In this document: positions 8,047-16,286 of the stretch, in pieces
Layout: each line of letters opens with the position of its first letter
How positions within the stretch are numbered: the first letter of the stretch is position 1
Source of the DNA: Streptomyces sp. NA02950
GTDB lineage: Bacteria; Actinomycetota; Actinomycetes; Streptomycetales; Streptomycetaceae
NCBI RefSeq assembly: GCF_013364155.1
Contig: NZ_CP054916.1
Coordinates: 3,344,501 to 3,408,500 of the forward strand
Length of the DNA: 64,000 bases
Direction of reading: 5' to 3'
Program-made: the position numbers and the translations under genes
The notes under the pieces: generated by a model
Told to the model about the DNA's origin: nothing
The model's database searches: none
Seen by the model: the letters and a program-made list of their open reading frames with translations, nothing else

Positions 8047-9693
8047 CTACTTCTTCTTCACCTGGACGTTGGTGAAGATGGGGTCGCCGTCCTGACCGTA
8101 GGGAATCTTCCCCAGGATCTTGTTGGACTGGCCGCTGTTGACCTTGTAGAACCACAGCGGGATCGCCGGCATGTCCTTGGCGAGAACCTGCTCCGCCTGC
8201 TGGTAGAGCTTCACGGTCTCGTCGAGGGTGGCGGCCTTGTCGGCCTTGTTGGCGAGCTTGTCGAACTCCTTGTTGGCGTAACCGCTGGTGTTACCGGCGG
8301 CCGTGGAGCCGTACAGGTCCCTCATGAAGTTGGAGTTGACCGGGTAGTCGAGCACCCAGCCACTGCGGTACATGGACTTGACCTGCTTCTTGTCACGCGC
8401 GTTCAGGTCGGCCTGGAAGTCGGGCTTGGAGTCGCCGACACAGTCGACGCCGGTGGCCTTGCGGATGCTGTTGCAGACCGCGTCGACCCAGGGCTTGTGG
8501 TCCTGGTCGGCGTTGAACTGGATCGAGATCTTGTTGCCCGGGACGCCGCCACCCTCCTTGATGAGGGCCTTGGCCTTCTTCGGGTCGTAGGTGACCTGCT
8601 CCTTCAGCGCACCGGCCTTGTAGCCGAGCACACCGCGGGCGACGAAGCTGTCGGCCGGGGTACGGGAGTTGTGCAGCACCGTCTTGGTGATGGTGGGGCG
8701 GTCGATCGCCATCGACAGACCCTGGATGACCTTGGGGTCGATGTCCTTGAACTGCTTGGTGTAGAAGGCCGGGACGATCGTCTGGATCGACGAGTACTCC
8801 TCGTCGATCGCGCGCTTGCCCAGGTCCGACTTGTAGTTGGTCAGCGCGGTGGTCGGAACCTGCTCGATCCAGTCGAGGTTGTTCGAGCGCAGGTCGGAGT
8901 AGGCGGCTTCGGCGTTGGTGTAGTTCTTGAAGTCGATGCCGCCGTTCTTGGCCTTGTTCGGACCCTTGTAGTCCTCGTACTTCCGGACCTTGATCATCTT
9001 CTTGTGGTCCCAGGAGACGAACTTGTAGGGGCCGTTGCCGATCGGCTTCTCGCCGTAGCCCTTGGGGTCCTTGAAGAAGCCGCTGGGCAGCGGCGCCCAC
9101 ACGTCGTACCCCAGCTTGTAGGCGAAGTACGAAACCGAGCTGGTGAGCTCGATCTTGAATTCGTTATCATTGACGATCTTGAGGCCGGACATCTTGTCGG
9201 CCTTGGGCTTGCCCTTCTCCGGGTGGACATCCGCGTAGCCCTTGATGTCCTGGAACCAGCTGGAGTTGGTCTGGTTGTTCTTGACGTTGGCCGACCAGTT
9301 CCACGAGTCCACATAGGACTTGGCGGTCACGGGCTCACCGTTGTGGAACTTCCAGCCCGGCTTGAGCTTGACCGTCCAGACGGAGGAGTCCTTGTTCGGG
9401 GTGACGGACTCGGCGTTGATGTACTGGAGTTTTCCGGTATGCGGCTCATAGTCCACGAGCGTGGAGAAAACCGTCCTCAGGACACGACTGCCCTGGCTCT
9501 CCTTGGCGTTCGCCGGCTGCAGCGGGTTTTGCGGCTCGCTCAGCTGGGCGGTCACGATCCCCTTCGGGTCCGCCGTCCCCTTGTTCATGTCGTTGCTACC
9601 GCTGTCGCTGTCGTCGCCGCCACCACAGGCGGTTGCGGCCAGCGCCACAACCGCGGCCAGTGCGACCCACTTGGCGCTCTTGGCACCGCGCAT
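8047..9693 (-). CDS. Peptide-binding lipoprotein of ABC transporter (BldKB/SBP family 5 type)
   Basis: Extracytoplasmic oligopeptide-binding lipoprotein, 548 residues, first gene of the five-gene importer operon. The signal peptide MRGAKSAKWVALAAVVALAA is followed by a lipobox ending ATAC at about residue 23 and a Gly/Asp/Ser linker. Family landmarks include NPLQPANAKESQGSRVLR and MPAIPLWFYKVNSG. It is lysine-rich compared with the paralogue at 1938-3587. In S. coelicolor, from memory, two such clusters lie side by side next to a TypA-like gene, one of them bldK, which is needed for aerial growth and takes up an extracellular peptide signal. Which of the two is the BldK orthologue cannot be decided here, so no symbol is given. 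Confidence 0.93.
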   Translation of the reverse strand: MRGAKSAKWVALAAVVALAATACGGGDDSDSGSNDMNKGTADPKGIVTAQLSEPQNPLQPANAKESQGSRVLRTVFSTLVDYEPHTGKLQYINAESVTPNKDSSVWTVKLKPGWKFHNGEPVTAKSYVDSWNWSANVKNNQTNSSWFQDIKGYADVHPEKGKPKADKMSGLKIVNDNEFKIELTSSVSYFAYKLGYDVWAPLPSGFFKDPKGYGEKPIGNGPYKFVSWDHKKMIKVRKYEDYKGPNKAKNGGIDFKNYTNAEAAYSDLRSNNLDWIEQVPTTALTNYKSDLGKRAIDEEYSSIQTIVPAFYTKQFKDIDPKVIQGLSMAIDRPTITKTVLHNSRTPADSFVARGVLGYKAGALKEQVTYDPKKAKALIKEGGGVPGNKISIQFNADQDHKPWVDAVCNSIRKATGVDCVGDSKPDFQADLNARDKKQVKSMYRSGWVLDYPVNSNFMRDLYGSTAAGNTSGYANKEFDKLANKADKAATLDETVKLYQQAEQVLAKDMPAIPLWFYKVNSGQSNKILGKIPYGQDGDPIFTNVQVKKK

Positions 9694-9731
9694 GGGTTTG
9701 CCTCCTCAGGAGTCCTCTGCCACTACGAGAG

Positions 9732-9760
9732 GGGGTGTCCGGAAAGCACGCTGACACCCC
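9732..9760 (-). promoter_or_regulatory. Inverted repeat in the leader of the peptide-transporter operon
   Basis: Arms of 8 bp (GGGGTGTC at 9732-9739 and GACACCCC at 9753-9760) are separated by 13 bp, about 40 bp upstream of the start codon at 9693. It could be a regulator-binding site or an RNA hairpin in the leader. Sequence alone cannot decide. Confidence 0.4.
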
Positions 9761-10061
9761 TGACAGCGAAAGGGACCGGAAACCCCCCAGATGTGCTCGT
9801 AGGCCCGCGCTCCCCACAGCGTGTGACCCATTGACCCGAGCTCAACGGACCCCATGATTGAGCACGCTCGCCCCGTAAACCACACCTTATGGGTCTCGCT
9901 TTGGTCACATCATCTACGCGCGGAGCTTCGAAATCCGGACAAAAGTGCCACTGACAGACACACGCGAAACGGACTGTTAACACATCATGCGGAACCCTCT
10001 TGCCGATATCCGAACGCCTTACCCCGGATAATTCCTTGACCAACACCTTCCTGACATGGCA
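9761..10061. other. Intergenic region upstream of the peptide-transporter operon
   Basis: About 300 bp with lower GC than its surroundings, between the operon leader and the typA terminator. It should hold the operon promoter on the minus strand, but I could not pick out convincing -10/-35 boxes. The short open frames here (for example 9854-10039 on the plus strand) lack Streptomyces codon bias and are not called. Confidence 0.5.
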
Positions 10062-10103
10062 ACAGCCCGGACCCCTCTCACGGAAGAGAGGATTCCGGGC
10101 TGT
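10062..10103 (-). terminator. Terminator downstream of typA
   Basis: A stem of ACAGCCCGGA (10062-10071) with TCCGGGCTGT (10094-10103) encloses an inner CCTCTC/GAGAGG pairing. It is positioned about 60 bp after the typA stop codon on the minus strand. Confidence 0.75.
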
Positions 10104-10163
10104 CGGCGGCTCACGGACGCACGCCCCAGCGCTCACCCTGGGTGATGGGCGCCCGCGTACGCG

Positions 10164-12059
10164 TCAGCGCTTGGCGCGGGAGGCGGCGCGACCGCGCTCC
10201 TTCTGGTCCAGCACCACCTTGCGGATGCGCACCGTCTCCGGGGTCACCTCGACACACTCGTCGTCGCGGCAGAACTCCAGGGACTGCTCCAGCGAGAGCA
10301 GCCGCGGCGGGACCAGGGACTCGGTCACATCCGCGGTGGAGGACCGCATGTTGGTGAGCTTCTTCTCCTTGGTGATGTTCACGTCCATGTCGTCGGTGCG
10401 GGAGTTCTCACCGACGATCATGCCCTCGTAGACCTCGGTGCCCGGCGAGGTGAACAGCACGCCGCGCTCCTGGAGGTTGATCATCGCGAAGGCGGTCACC
10501 GCGCCCGAGCGGTCGGCCACCAGCGAGCCGTTGTTCCGGGTCTTCAGCTCCCCGAACCACGGCTCATGGCCCTCGTGGATGGAGTGGGCGATCCCGGTGC
10601 CGCGGGTCTGGGTCAGGAACTCGGTGCGGAAGCCGATCAGACCGCGGGACGGGACGACGAACTCCATCCGGACCCAGCCGGAGCCGTGGTTGGACATGTT
10701 GTCCATCCGGCCCTTGCGGGTGCCCATCAGCTGGGTGACCGCGCCCATGTGCTCCTCGGGCACATCGATGGTGATGCGCTCGACCGGCTCGTGGACCTTG
10801 CCGTCGATCTCCCGGGTGACCACCTGCGGCTTGCCGACGGTCAGCTCGAAGCCCTCCCGGCGCATGGTCTCCACCAGGATCGCCAGCGCCAGCTCACCGC
10901 GGCCCTGCACCTCCCAGGCGTCCGGGCGGTCGGTGGGCAGCACCCGCAGCGAGACATTGCCGATCAGCTCGCGGTCCAGCCGGTCCTTGACCAGCCGTGC
11001 GGTGACCTTGCGGTCCTTCACCGCCGACTTGTCGGCGCCCTTGCCACCGGGGCCGCGGCCGACCAGCGGCGAGGTGTTGGTGCCGATGGTCATCGAGATC
11101 GCGGGCTCGTCGACGGTGATCAGCGGCAGCGCGATCGGGTTCTCCGGGTCGGCCAGGGTCTCGCCGATCATGATGTCCGGGATGCCCGCGACGGCGCAGA
11201 TGTCACCGGGCCCGGCCACCTCGGCGGGCTTGCGGGTGAGCGCCTCGGTCATCATCAGCTCGGTGATGCGCACATTGGAGATCGAACCGTCCCGCTTGAT
11301 CCAGGCGACGGTCTGCCCCTTCTTCAGCTCGCCCTGCTCGACGCGGAGCAGCGCGATACGGCCGAGGAAGTTGTCCGCGTCCAGGTTGGTGACATGGGCC
11401 TGGAGCGGGGCGGTGGCGTCGTACTCGGGCGCGGGGACGGTTTCCAGCAGGGTGGTGAAGAACGGCTGGAGGCTGTCGCTGTCGGCCGGGACGGTGCCGT
11501 CCTCCGGCTTGTTCAGCGAGGCCACGCCGTCCCGGGCACAGGCGTAGACGATCGGGAACTCGATCTGCTCCTCGGTGGCGTCGAGGTCCAGGAAGAGGTC
11601 GTACGCCTCGTTGACCACGGCGTCGATCCGGGAGTCCGGACGGTCGGTCTTGTTGATGCACAGGATGACCGGCAGCTTGGCCTGGAGCGCCTTGCGCAGG
11701 ACGAACCGGGTCTGCGGCAGCGGGCCCTCGGAGGCGTCGACCAGCAGGACCACCGCGTCGACCATGGACAGCCCGCGCTCGACCTCACCGCCGAAGTCGG
11801 CGTGGCCGGGGGTGTCGATGATGTTGATGGTGACGGGGTCGCCGCCGTCCGCCGGGTGGTACTTCACGGCGGTGTTCTTGGCGAGAATGGTGATCCCCTT
11901 CTCGCGCTCCAGGTCGTTGGAGTCCATGACCCGGTCGTCCACCTGCTGGTGGGCGGCGAACGCGCCGGCCTGCTTGAGCATGGCGTCGACCAGGGTCGTC
12001 TTGCCGTGGTCGACGTGGGCGACGATGGCGACGTTACGGATGTCGTGACGCGTGGGCAT
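10164..12059 (-). CDS. typA: Ribosome-associated GTPase TypA/BipA
   Basis: Translational GTPase of the EF-G-like family involved in ribosome assembly and stress adaptation, 631 residues, the usual length. The N-terminal G domain shows G1 (AHVDHGKTTLVD), G3 (DTPGHADFGGEVERGL) and G4 (NKTD). EF-G-like domains II, III and V follow, then the BipA-specific C-terminal domain (SHGSGWVRMEFVVPSRGL is the family hallmark). I chose the ATG at 12057-12059, giving MPTRHDIRNVAIVAHVDHG. The open frame continues upstream only as a shadow of the lipoprotein gene. A terminator follows at 10062-10103. Confidence 0.96.
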   Translation of the reverse strand: MPTRHDIRNVAIVAHVDHGKTTLVDAMLKQAGAFAAHQQVDDRVMDSNDLEREKGITILAKNTAVKYHPADGGDPVTINIIDTPGHADFGGEVERGLSMVDAVVLLVDASEGPLPQTRFVLRKALQAKLPVILCINKTDRPDSRIDAVVNEAYDLFLDLDATEEQIEFPIVYACARDGVASLNKPEDGTVPADSDSLQPFFTTLLETVPAPEYDATAPLQAHVTNLDADNFLGRIALLRVEQGELKKGQTVAWIKRDGSISNVRITELMMTEALTRKPAEVAGPGDICAVAGIPDIMIGETLADPENPIALPLITVDEPAISMTIGTNTSPLVGRGPGGKGADKSAVKDRKVTARLVKDRLDRELIGNVSLRVLPTDRPDAWEVQGRGELALAILVETMRREGFELTVGKPQVVTREIDGKVHEPVERITIDVPEEHMGAVTQLMGTRKGRMDNMSNHGSGWVRMEFVVPSRGLIGFRTEFLTQTRGTGIAHSIHEGHEPWFGELKTRNNGSLVADRSGAVTAFAMINLQERGVLFTSPGTEVYEGMIVGENSRTDDMDVNITKEKKLTNMRSSTADVTESLVPPRLLSLEQSLEFCRDDECVEVTPETVRIRKVVLDQKERGRAASRAKR

Positions 12060-12164
12060 ACTTGCGGCGCTTCTCCCGGAATCGTGGATGACGGCGCGTC
12101 CGGTCCGGTGCGCCCGTCCGCCGGGCAGATCACGCCACGGCCTCTCCCCCATGGTAAGGGGACA

Positions 12165-12563
12165 CCGCGGGAACGGACGCCGCCACCCGTCCCCGCCCGC
12201 CCGCCACCGGCGCGGACGCGGGCCGGATCGCCCTTGCGGCAGCCCACCCCGGCGGCCTCGCCCGCGGCCTCGTCCCGGCCCTTCCGCGGGCCGGTTCCGC
12301 ACATGATGATGATCTCCTGGGCGGACTGCCAGGAGACGGCGTGGCCCGGATTCGCCGAGGAGCCGTTCCCGCAGCCGTAGCGGAAGCCGGCGTCGACCGG
12401 GTCGATCGCGCGGGCGGTGACGTAGTACCCGGGCCTCTCCGCCTTGCGCGTCGCGCAGCTGCCGGGATCGTCCGTGGTGGTCGTACCGGGCGTCCCGGCC
12501 CCGGCCCTTGGTGTAGGGGCGGTTGCGCAGATCGGTCGCCACCGCGCGCTGGGAGATGTTCAC
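12165..12563 (-). pseudogene. Probable frameshifted remnant of a small secreted/hypothetical protein gene
   Basis: On the minus strand a GTG at 12561-12563 opens a frame with good G/C third-position bias (VNISQRAVATDLRNRPYTKG). Near 12470-12482 the coding signal moves to another frame, which then reads through PGYYVTARAIDPVDAGFRYG and SWQSAQEIIIMCG, again with clear codon bias. That second frame has no start codon of its own before the upstream TGA. One indel would join the two halves. I do not recognise the family, and the true 3' end is unclear because the second frame runs open into the typA promoter region. It could be a dead gene or a sequencing error. Confidence 0.35.
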
Positions 12564-12636
12564 AGGAGTTGAGCGCCTTCTGGGCGAGGTGGGCCCGCGG
12601 GGCCCGGCGGAGGTGCCGGGCCCGGCGGGCCGGAGC

Positions 12637-14730
12637 TCACTTGCGGAAGCCGATGTCCTGGTAGCGCGGGGTGGCGAAGCCGAAGGCTCCGGCGTTGACC
12701 ACGCCCTTGCGCATCGCGACCAGCTGCGGCCGCTGGTAGAGCGGGACCGAACCGGCCGCCGCCCAGATCCGGGCGTCCGCCCGGCCGACCAGGGAGCGCG
12801 AGGCGCCGCTGTCCAGCTCGGAGACCGCCTCGTCGAAGAGCTGGTCGATCTGGTCGGTGCCCACTCGGGTGTAGTTCTGCTCGACGACCAGCGAGCCGTC
12901 CGCGGCCGGCTGCGGCTTGGCGTAGATCGGACGGCCGTCGGTGGCCGGGTAGGCGGTGGCGGGCCAGGAATAGAGGGCCAGGTCGTACTTGCCGGAGGCG
13001 ATGTAGTTCTTGAAATAGCCCTCGCCCTCGACCTTGGTGATCTCGGTGCGGACGCCGATCGACTCCAGCATCCGCGCGATGCGCTCGCCGACGGCGCGCA
13101 GTGGGGCGCTGCCGGTGTCGGCCGGGAGGACGAAGCGCAGCACCAGCGGACGGCCCTTCTTCCGGACCACCGCCGAGTCGGGGAGGTGCCCGGTGCGGCC
13201 CGCGTCGCCCGCGGCGGGGGAGGCGCCGCTCGCGGTGGCGGAGGGCGAGGCGGTGGCGCCGCCGCTCGCGGTGGCGGAGGCGTCATCACCGGCGGTGGCG
13301 GAGACCGAGCCGGTGGTGGACGCGGTGGCGCTGCCGGAGGCGGTCCCGCTCGCGGTGCCCGCGCCCGCGTCGGTGGGCACCGCGCGCCGGATGCCGAGGT
13401 CGTCCGTCTTGCCGTCCAGTGCCTTCTGGCGGCCGGAGGCGCGCCAGCCCGCGTCCGCCAGCAGCGACTGCGCGGCCTGGGCGTCGGAGTCGCCGAGGGC
13501 GCCGCTGTGGTCCTTGTATCCCTTCTGCGCCGCCATCAGCAGATGGTTGCCGAGCGGATCGGTGGGCAGGCCGAGCGGCTTCAGGACCAGCTTGGCCAGC
13601 GCCTTGCGGTCGATCGCGCGGGCCACCGCGCGGCGCACCCGCTCGTCCGCGAGGGGGCCCTTGGTGCCGTTCAGGGCGAGTTGGGTGTAGGCGGGCTCCA
13701 GCGCCTTGCGCAGGGTGAACCGGCTCAGGGCCACGGTCTCCGCCCGCTTCTTGTCCGAGGCGTTCTCGGCCGCCCAGGTGTGCAGGGCGTCCGCGGCCCG
13801 CTGTCCGTCCCGGGCCAGGTCCGGCGCGTTGGCCCCGGCGGTGTGGGCCTTGGCCCCGGCGGCCCGCTTCTTGGGGGCGGTGGCCTGGATCCGACGGGCG
13901 GTGGCGCGGTCGACTTCGGCCAGATCGACCCGGCCGGAGATCAGCGCGTCGGCCCGCTGGTCGGCGGGCACCGTCTGGAAGACCATCCGGCTCAGCCGCG
14001 CCCGGTCGCCCCACCAGCGGGGGTTGCGGACCAGGGTGACGGAGTCGTCCGTGACGCCGCGCACCGTGAACGGACCGGCGCCGACCGCGAGCCCCTTGTT
14101 CGCCGCGGCGTTGAAGACCGCCGGGTTGTCCATCACGCTCTTCGGGTAGAGCGGGGTGAACAGCGAGCGCCAGTCGGTGTAGGGCTTGGCGAAGGTGACC
14201 CTGACCTCGTGGTCCTTGTCGCCGGGTTCGATCTTGGCGATGCGGTCGTACCCGGCGTTCCGCGCCGTCCAGTACGCGTTCTCCGTACCGCGCAGGGCCT
14301 TCCACTGGGCGGTGAAGTCCTCCGCGCTCAGCGGGCGGCCGTCGCTCCAGACCGCCTTGGGGTTGAGCTTGTAGACCACGACCTGCTTGGGCTCGGTCGA
14401 GGTGACGTCGGCGGACTCCAGGAAGTCGGGGTTGCGCTGCGGCTTGCCCCGGGCGTCCAGGGTGTACAGCGCGGGCAGCACCGCGCCCGCGACCCGCTGG
14501 GTGCCGGTGTCGGCGGCCGACTGGAAGGCGTTGAAGGTCTTCGGCGTGGTGTCCAGGGCCCAGCGCAGGGTGCCGGTGGCGGCCGTCCGGGCGCGGGGCG
14601 CCGTGGCGATGTCCCGGGAGGCGGGCGGCGGGGCGCCGTCGTCGTCGGAGCTGCACCCGGTCAGGACGGGCAGCGGCAGCATCACACCCGCGGCGAGCAA
14701 CAAGGCACAGCGGCGCTTGGCGATGGACAT
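12637..14730 (-). CDS. Orphan peptide-binding lipoprotein (SBP family 5) with Ser/Thr/Ala-rich insert
   Basis: Lipoprotein solute-binding protein, 697 residues, longer than its two paralogues in this window. The start ATG at 14728-14730 (MSIAKRRCALLLAAG) has GGAGG about 8 bases upstream. The signal peptide ends in the clear lipobox LTGC at about residue 25. Upstream in-frame ATGs would prepend a non-signal tail. Roughly residues 445-510 are a low-complexity insert rich in Ala, Thr, Ser and Gly that splits the SBP_bac_5 fold. No permease or ATPase lies beside it, so it may dock on the neighbouring transporter or act as a receptor. It is followed by typA on the same strand after a gap of nearly 600 bp. 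Confidence 0.9.
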   Translation of the reverse strand: MSIAKRRCALLLAAGVMLPLPVLTGCSSDDDGAPPPASRDIATAPRARTAATGTLRWALDTTPKTFNAFQSAADTGTQRVAGAVLPALYTLDARGKPQRNPDFLESADVTSTEPKQVVVYKLNPKAVWSDGRPLSAEDFTAQWKALRGTENAYWTARNAGYDRIAKIEPGDKDHEVRVTFAKPYTDWRSLFTPLYPKSVMDNPAVFNAAANKGLAVGAGPFTVRGVTDDSVTLVRNPRWWGDRARLSRMVFQTVPADQRADALISGRVDLAEVDRATARRIQATAPKKRAAGAKAHTAGANAPDLARDGQRAADALHTWAAENASDKKRAETVALSRFTLRKALEPAYTQLALNGTKGPLADERVRRAVARAIDRKALAKLVLKPLGLPTDPLGNHLLMAAQKGYKDHSGALGDSDAQAAQSLLADAGWRASGRQKALDGKTDDLGIRRAVPTDAGAGTASGTASGSATASTTGSVSATAGDDASATASGGATASPSATASGASPAAGDAGRTGHLPDSAVVRKKGRPLVLRFVLPADTGSAPLRAVGERIARMLESIGVRTEITKVEGEGYFKNYIASGKYDLALYSWPATAYPATDGRPIYAKPQPAADGSLVVEQNYTRVGTDQIDQLFDEAVSELDSGASRSLVGRADARIWAAAGSVPLYQRPQLVAMRKGVVNAGAFGFATPRYQDIGFRK

Positions 14731-15038
14731 GGCGACGAACCTCCGGGGTATGCCAGATATATACGTCTTTGGCATGGTGTGACGCTTATCGCATATACTG
14801 CTCACTCAAAGCGACGGTTCACGGGGCAGCACGCCGGGACGGGCACGGAGTCGGCCATGAGAGGAAAGGATCACCCGACCGGATCAATACGGACGGCGCA
14901 CACTCCGGCGCACAAAGGCGGAATCGCACCGGTGGCGCGGCGAATCGCGACAGATCCCTTCCCAACGGCGACCGTGGCGCGTAACACTCGCTGTCGCATG
15001 ACCGTCGCCAACCGCAACCGCGGAAGTGAGGGCAAGTC
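14731..15038. other. Divergent intergenic region between lipoprotein and small coiled-coil gene
   Basis: About 300 bp. The part from 14750 to 14815 is conspicuously AT-rich for this genome and contains TGCCA (14751-14755) and TGGCA (14770-14774) as an interrupted inverted repeat. It probably holds the promoter of the minus-strand lipoprotein gene. A ribosome-binding GAGGG lies just before the plus-strand ATG at 15039. Confidence 0.45.
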
Positions 15039-15323
15039 ATGTCCTTGAACGAAGACCTGACGGCTGTCCAGCGCTGTCTCGATGACCTGGTCCGCTCGGT
15101 CACCCGGCTGGAACAGCAGGTGGGTCCCGGCGGGCTGGAAATACGACGGGTACGCACCGACGCGGACCACCTCCGCGAGAGCCTCGCCCTGCTGCGCGCC
15201 ACGGCTCCCCAGGAGCGACCACGCCCCGAAATGGTTCCGGTCCCCGACGCTCCGTACAACAGTGCGCTGTGGTCGGACGTCGATGACGAGGGCCTCGGCG
15301 CGCGCGATCGCCACGCGCCCTAG
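15039..15323 (+). CDS. Small hypothetical coiled-coil protein
   Basis: 94 residues; not assigned to a named family. The first 55 residues (MSLNEDLTAVQRCLDDLVRS onward) show regular heptad-like spacing of Leu/Val and many Asp/Arg residues, which suggests an amphipathic helix or coiled coil; the rest is Pro/Asp-rich and probably unstructured. No signal peptide or membrane segment. A ribosome-binding site (GTGAGGGCAAGTC) precedes the ATG. It lies about 100 bp upstream of the succinate dehydrogenase genes on the same strand, so it could share their transcript, but no functional link is visible. Confidence 0.75.
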   Translation: MSLNEDLTAVQRCLDDLVRSVTRLEQQVGPGGLEIRRVRTDADHLRESLALLRATAPQERPRPEMVPVPDAPYNSALWSDVDDEGLGARDRHAP

Positions 15324-15424
15324 GGACCGCACGGTGCACCGGCCGCCCCTGTGAAGGGCCGCCGGCGCACTGGCAGGGGTGCTCACCCGACCGTCCCCAC
15401 ACCACTCCACCGCGGAGTTCCACT

Positions 15425-16270
15425 TTGTCCACAGGCACCGACCCCCAAGCCGCCACGCCCACCGACCGGGAGGCGCCCGCCGGCGGCGTGCACAGCCCGT
15501 CGAGGGCCGCCATCCCCGCCCGCCACCTGCGCACCGACCGCTGGTGGCTGGCGCCCGCGGTGACCGCCGCCGGGCTGTTCGCGTTCGTCGTCTACTCCAC
15601 CTGGCGGGCCTTCGCCGGGGACGACTACTACGCCGAACCGTATGTCTCGCCCTTCTACTCGCCCTGTGTCGCGCAGAACTGCGTGCCCATGAAGGGCGGC
15701 GCGAACTGGGAGATCTTCGGCGCGTGGTGGGGCCTCTCCCCCGCCCTGCTGATCCTGATCTTCCCGCTCGGCTTCCGGCTGACCTGCTACTACTACCGCA
15801 AGGCGTACTACCGGGGCTTCTGGGCCTCACCACCCGCCTGCGCCGTCGCCGAGCCGCGCTCCCGCTACACCGGCGAGACCCGCTTCCCGCTGATCCTCCA
15901 GAACATCCACCGCTACTTCTTCTACTTCGCGCTGATCGTCGCCGGGATCCTCACCTACGACACGGTGCTCGGCTTCCGGGACGAGCACGGCCGGTGGGGC
16001 CATATGGGCCTCGGCACGCTGATCCTGCTCGTCAACATCGTGCTGATCTGGGCGTACACCCTCTCCTGCCACTCCTGCCGCCATATCGTCGGCGGGCGGC
16101 TCAAGCACTTCTCCCGGCATCCGGTGCGCTACCGGCTGTGGGGCTGGGTCAGCACGCTCAACGCCCGCCATATGCAGCTGGCCTGGGTGTCCCTGGTCAG
16201 CGTCGCCGCCGCGGACTTCTACGTCTATCTGCTGGCGAGCGGCGCCTTCGACGATCCGCGCTTTTTCTAG
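15425..16270 (+). CDS. sdhC: Succinate dehydrogenase membrane-anchor subunit (actinobacterial Sdh1 type)
   Basis: Integral membrane subunit that carries electrons from SdhB to quinone, 281 residues. I count five likely membrane segments at about 42-58, 102-120, 160-182, 195-213 and 252-271. Conserved-looking Cys/His residues are C81 and C86 (CVAQNC), C121, the cluster CHSCRH at 215-220, and H228 and H232. This Cys/His-rich anchor differs from the E. coli-type SdhC/D pair and matches the single-anchor Sdh1 class of mycobacteria, for which a membrane-embedded Rieske-type cluster has been reported. I chose the TTG at 15425-15427 because GGAG lies about 8 bases before it and no ATG or GTG is better placed. 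It is 16 bp upstream of sdhA. Confidence 0.85.
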   Translation: MSTGTDPQAATPTDREAPAGGVHSPSRAAIPARHLRTDRWWLAPAVTAAGLFAFVVYSTWRAFAGDDYYAEPYVSPFYSPCVAQNCVPMKGGANWEIFGAWWGLSPALLILIFPLGFRLTCYYYRKAYYRGFWASPPACAVAEPRSRYTGETRFPLILQNIHRYFFYFALIVAGILTYDTVLGFRDEHGRWGHMGLGTLILLVNIVLIWAYTLSCHSCRHIVGGRLKHFSRHPVRYRLWGWVSTLNARHMQLAWVSLVSVAAADFYVYLLASGAFDDPRFF

Positions 16271-16286
16271 GAGAGGTGCTCAACCG

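Noticed and set aside
8047..9693. Naming the gene bldKB outright
   Set aside because: Two similar clusters are adjacent and the S. coelicolor order differs in my memory, so orthology cannot be settled without an alignment.
9854..10039. Short plus-strand frame between typA and the peptide operon
   Set aside because: No ribosome-binding site and codon use unlike Streptomyces genes. More likely promoter DNA.
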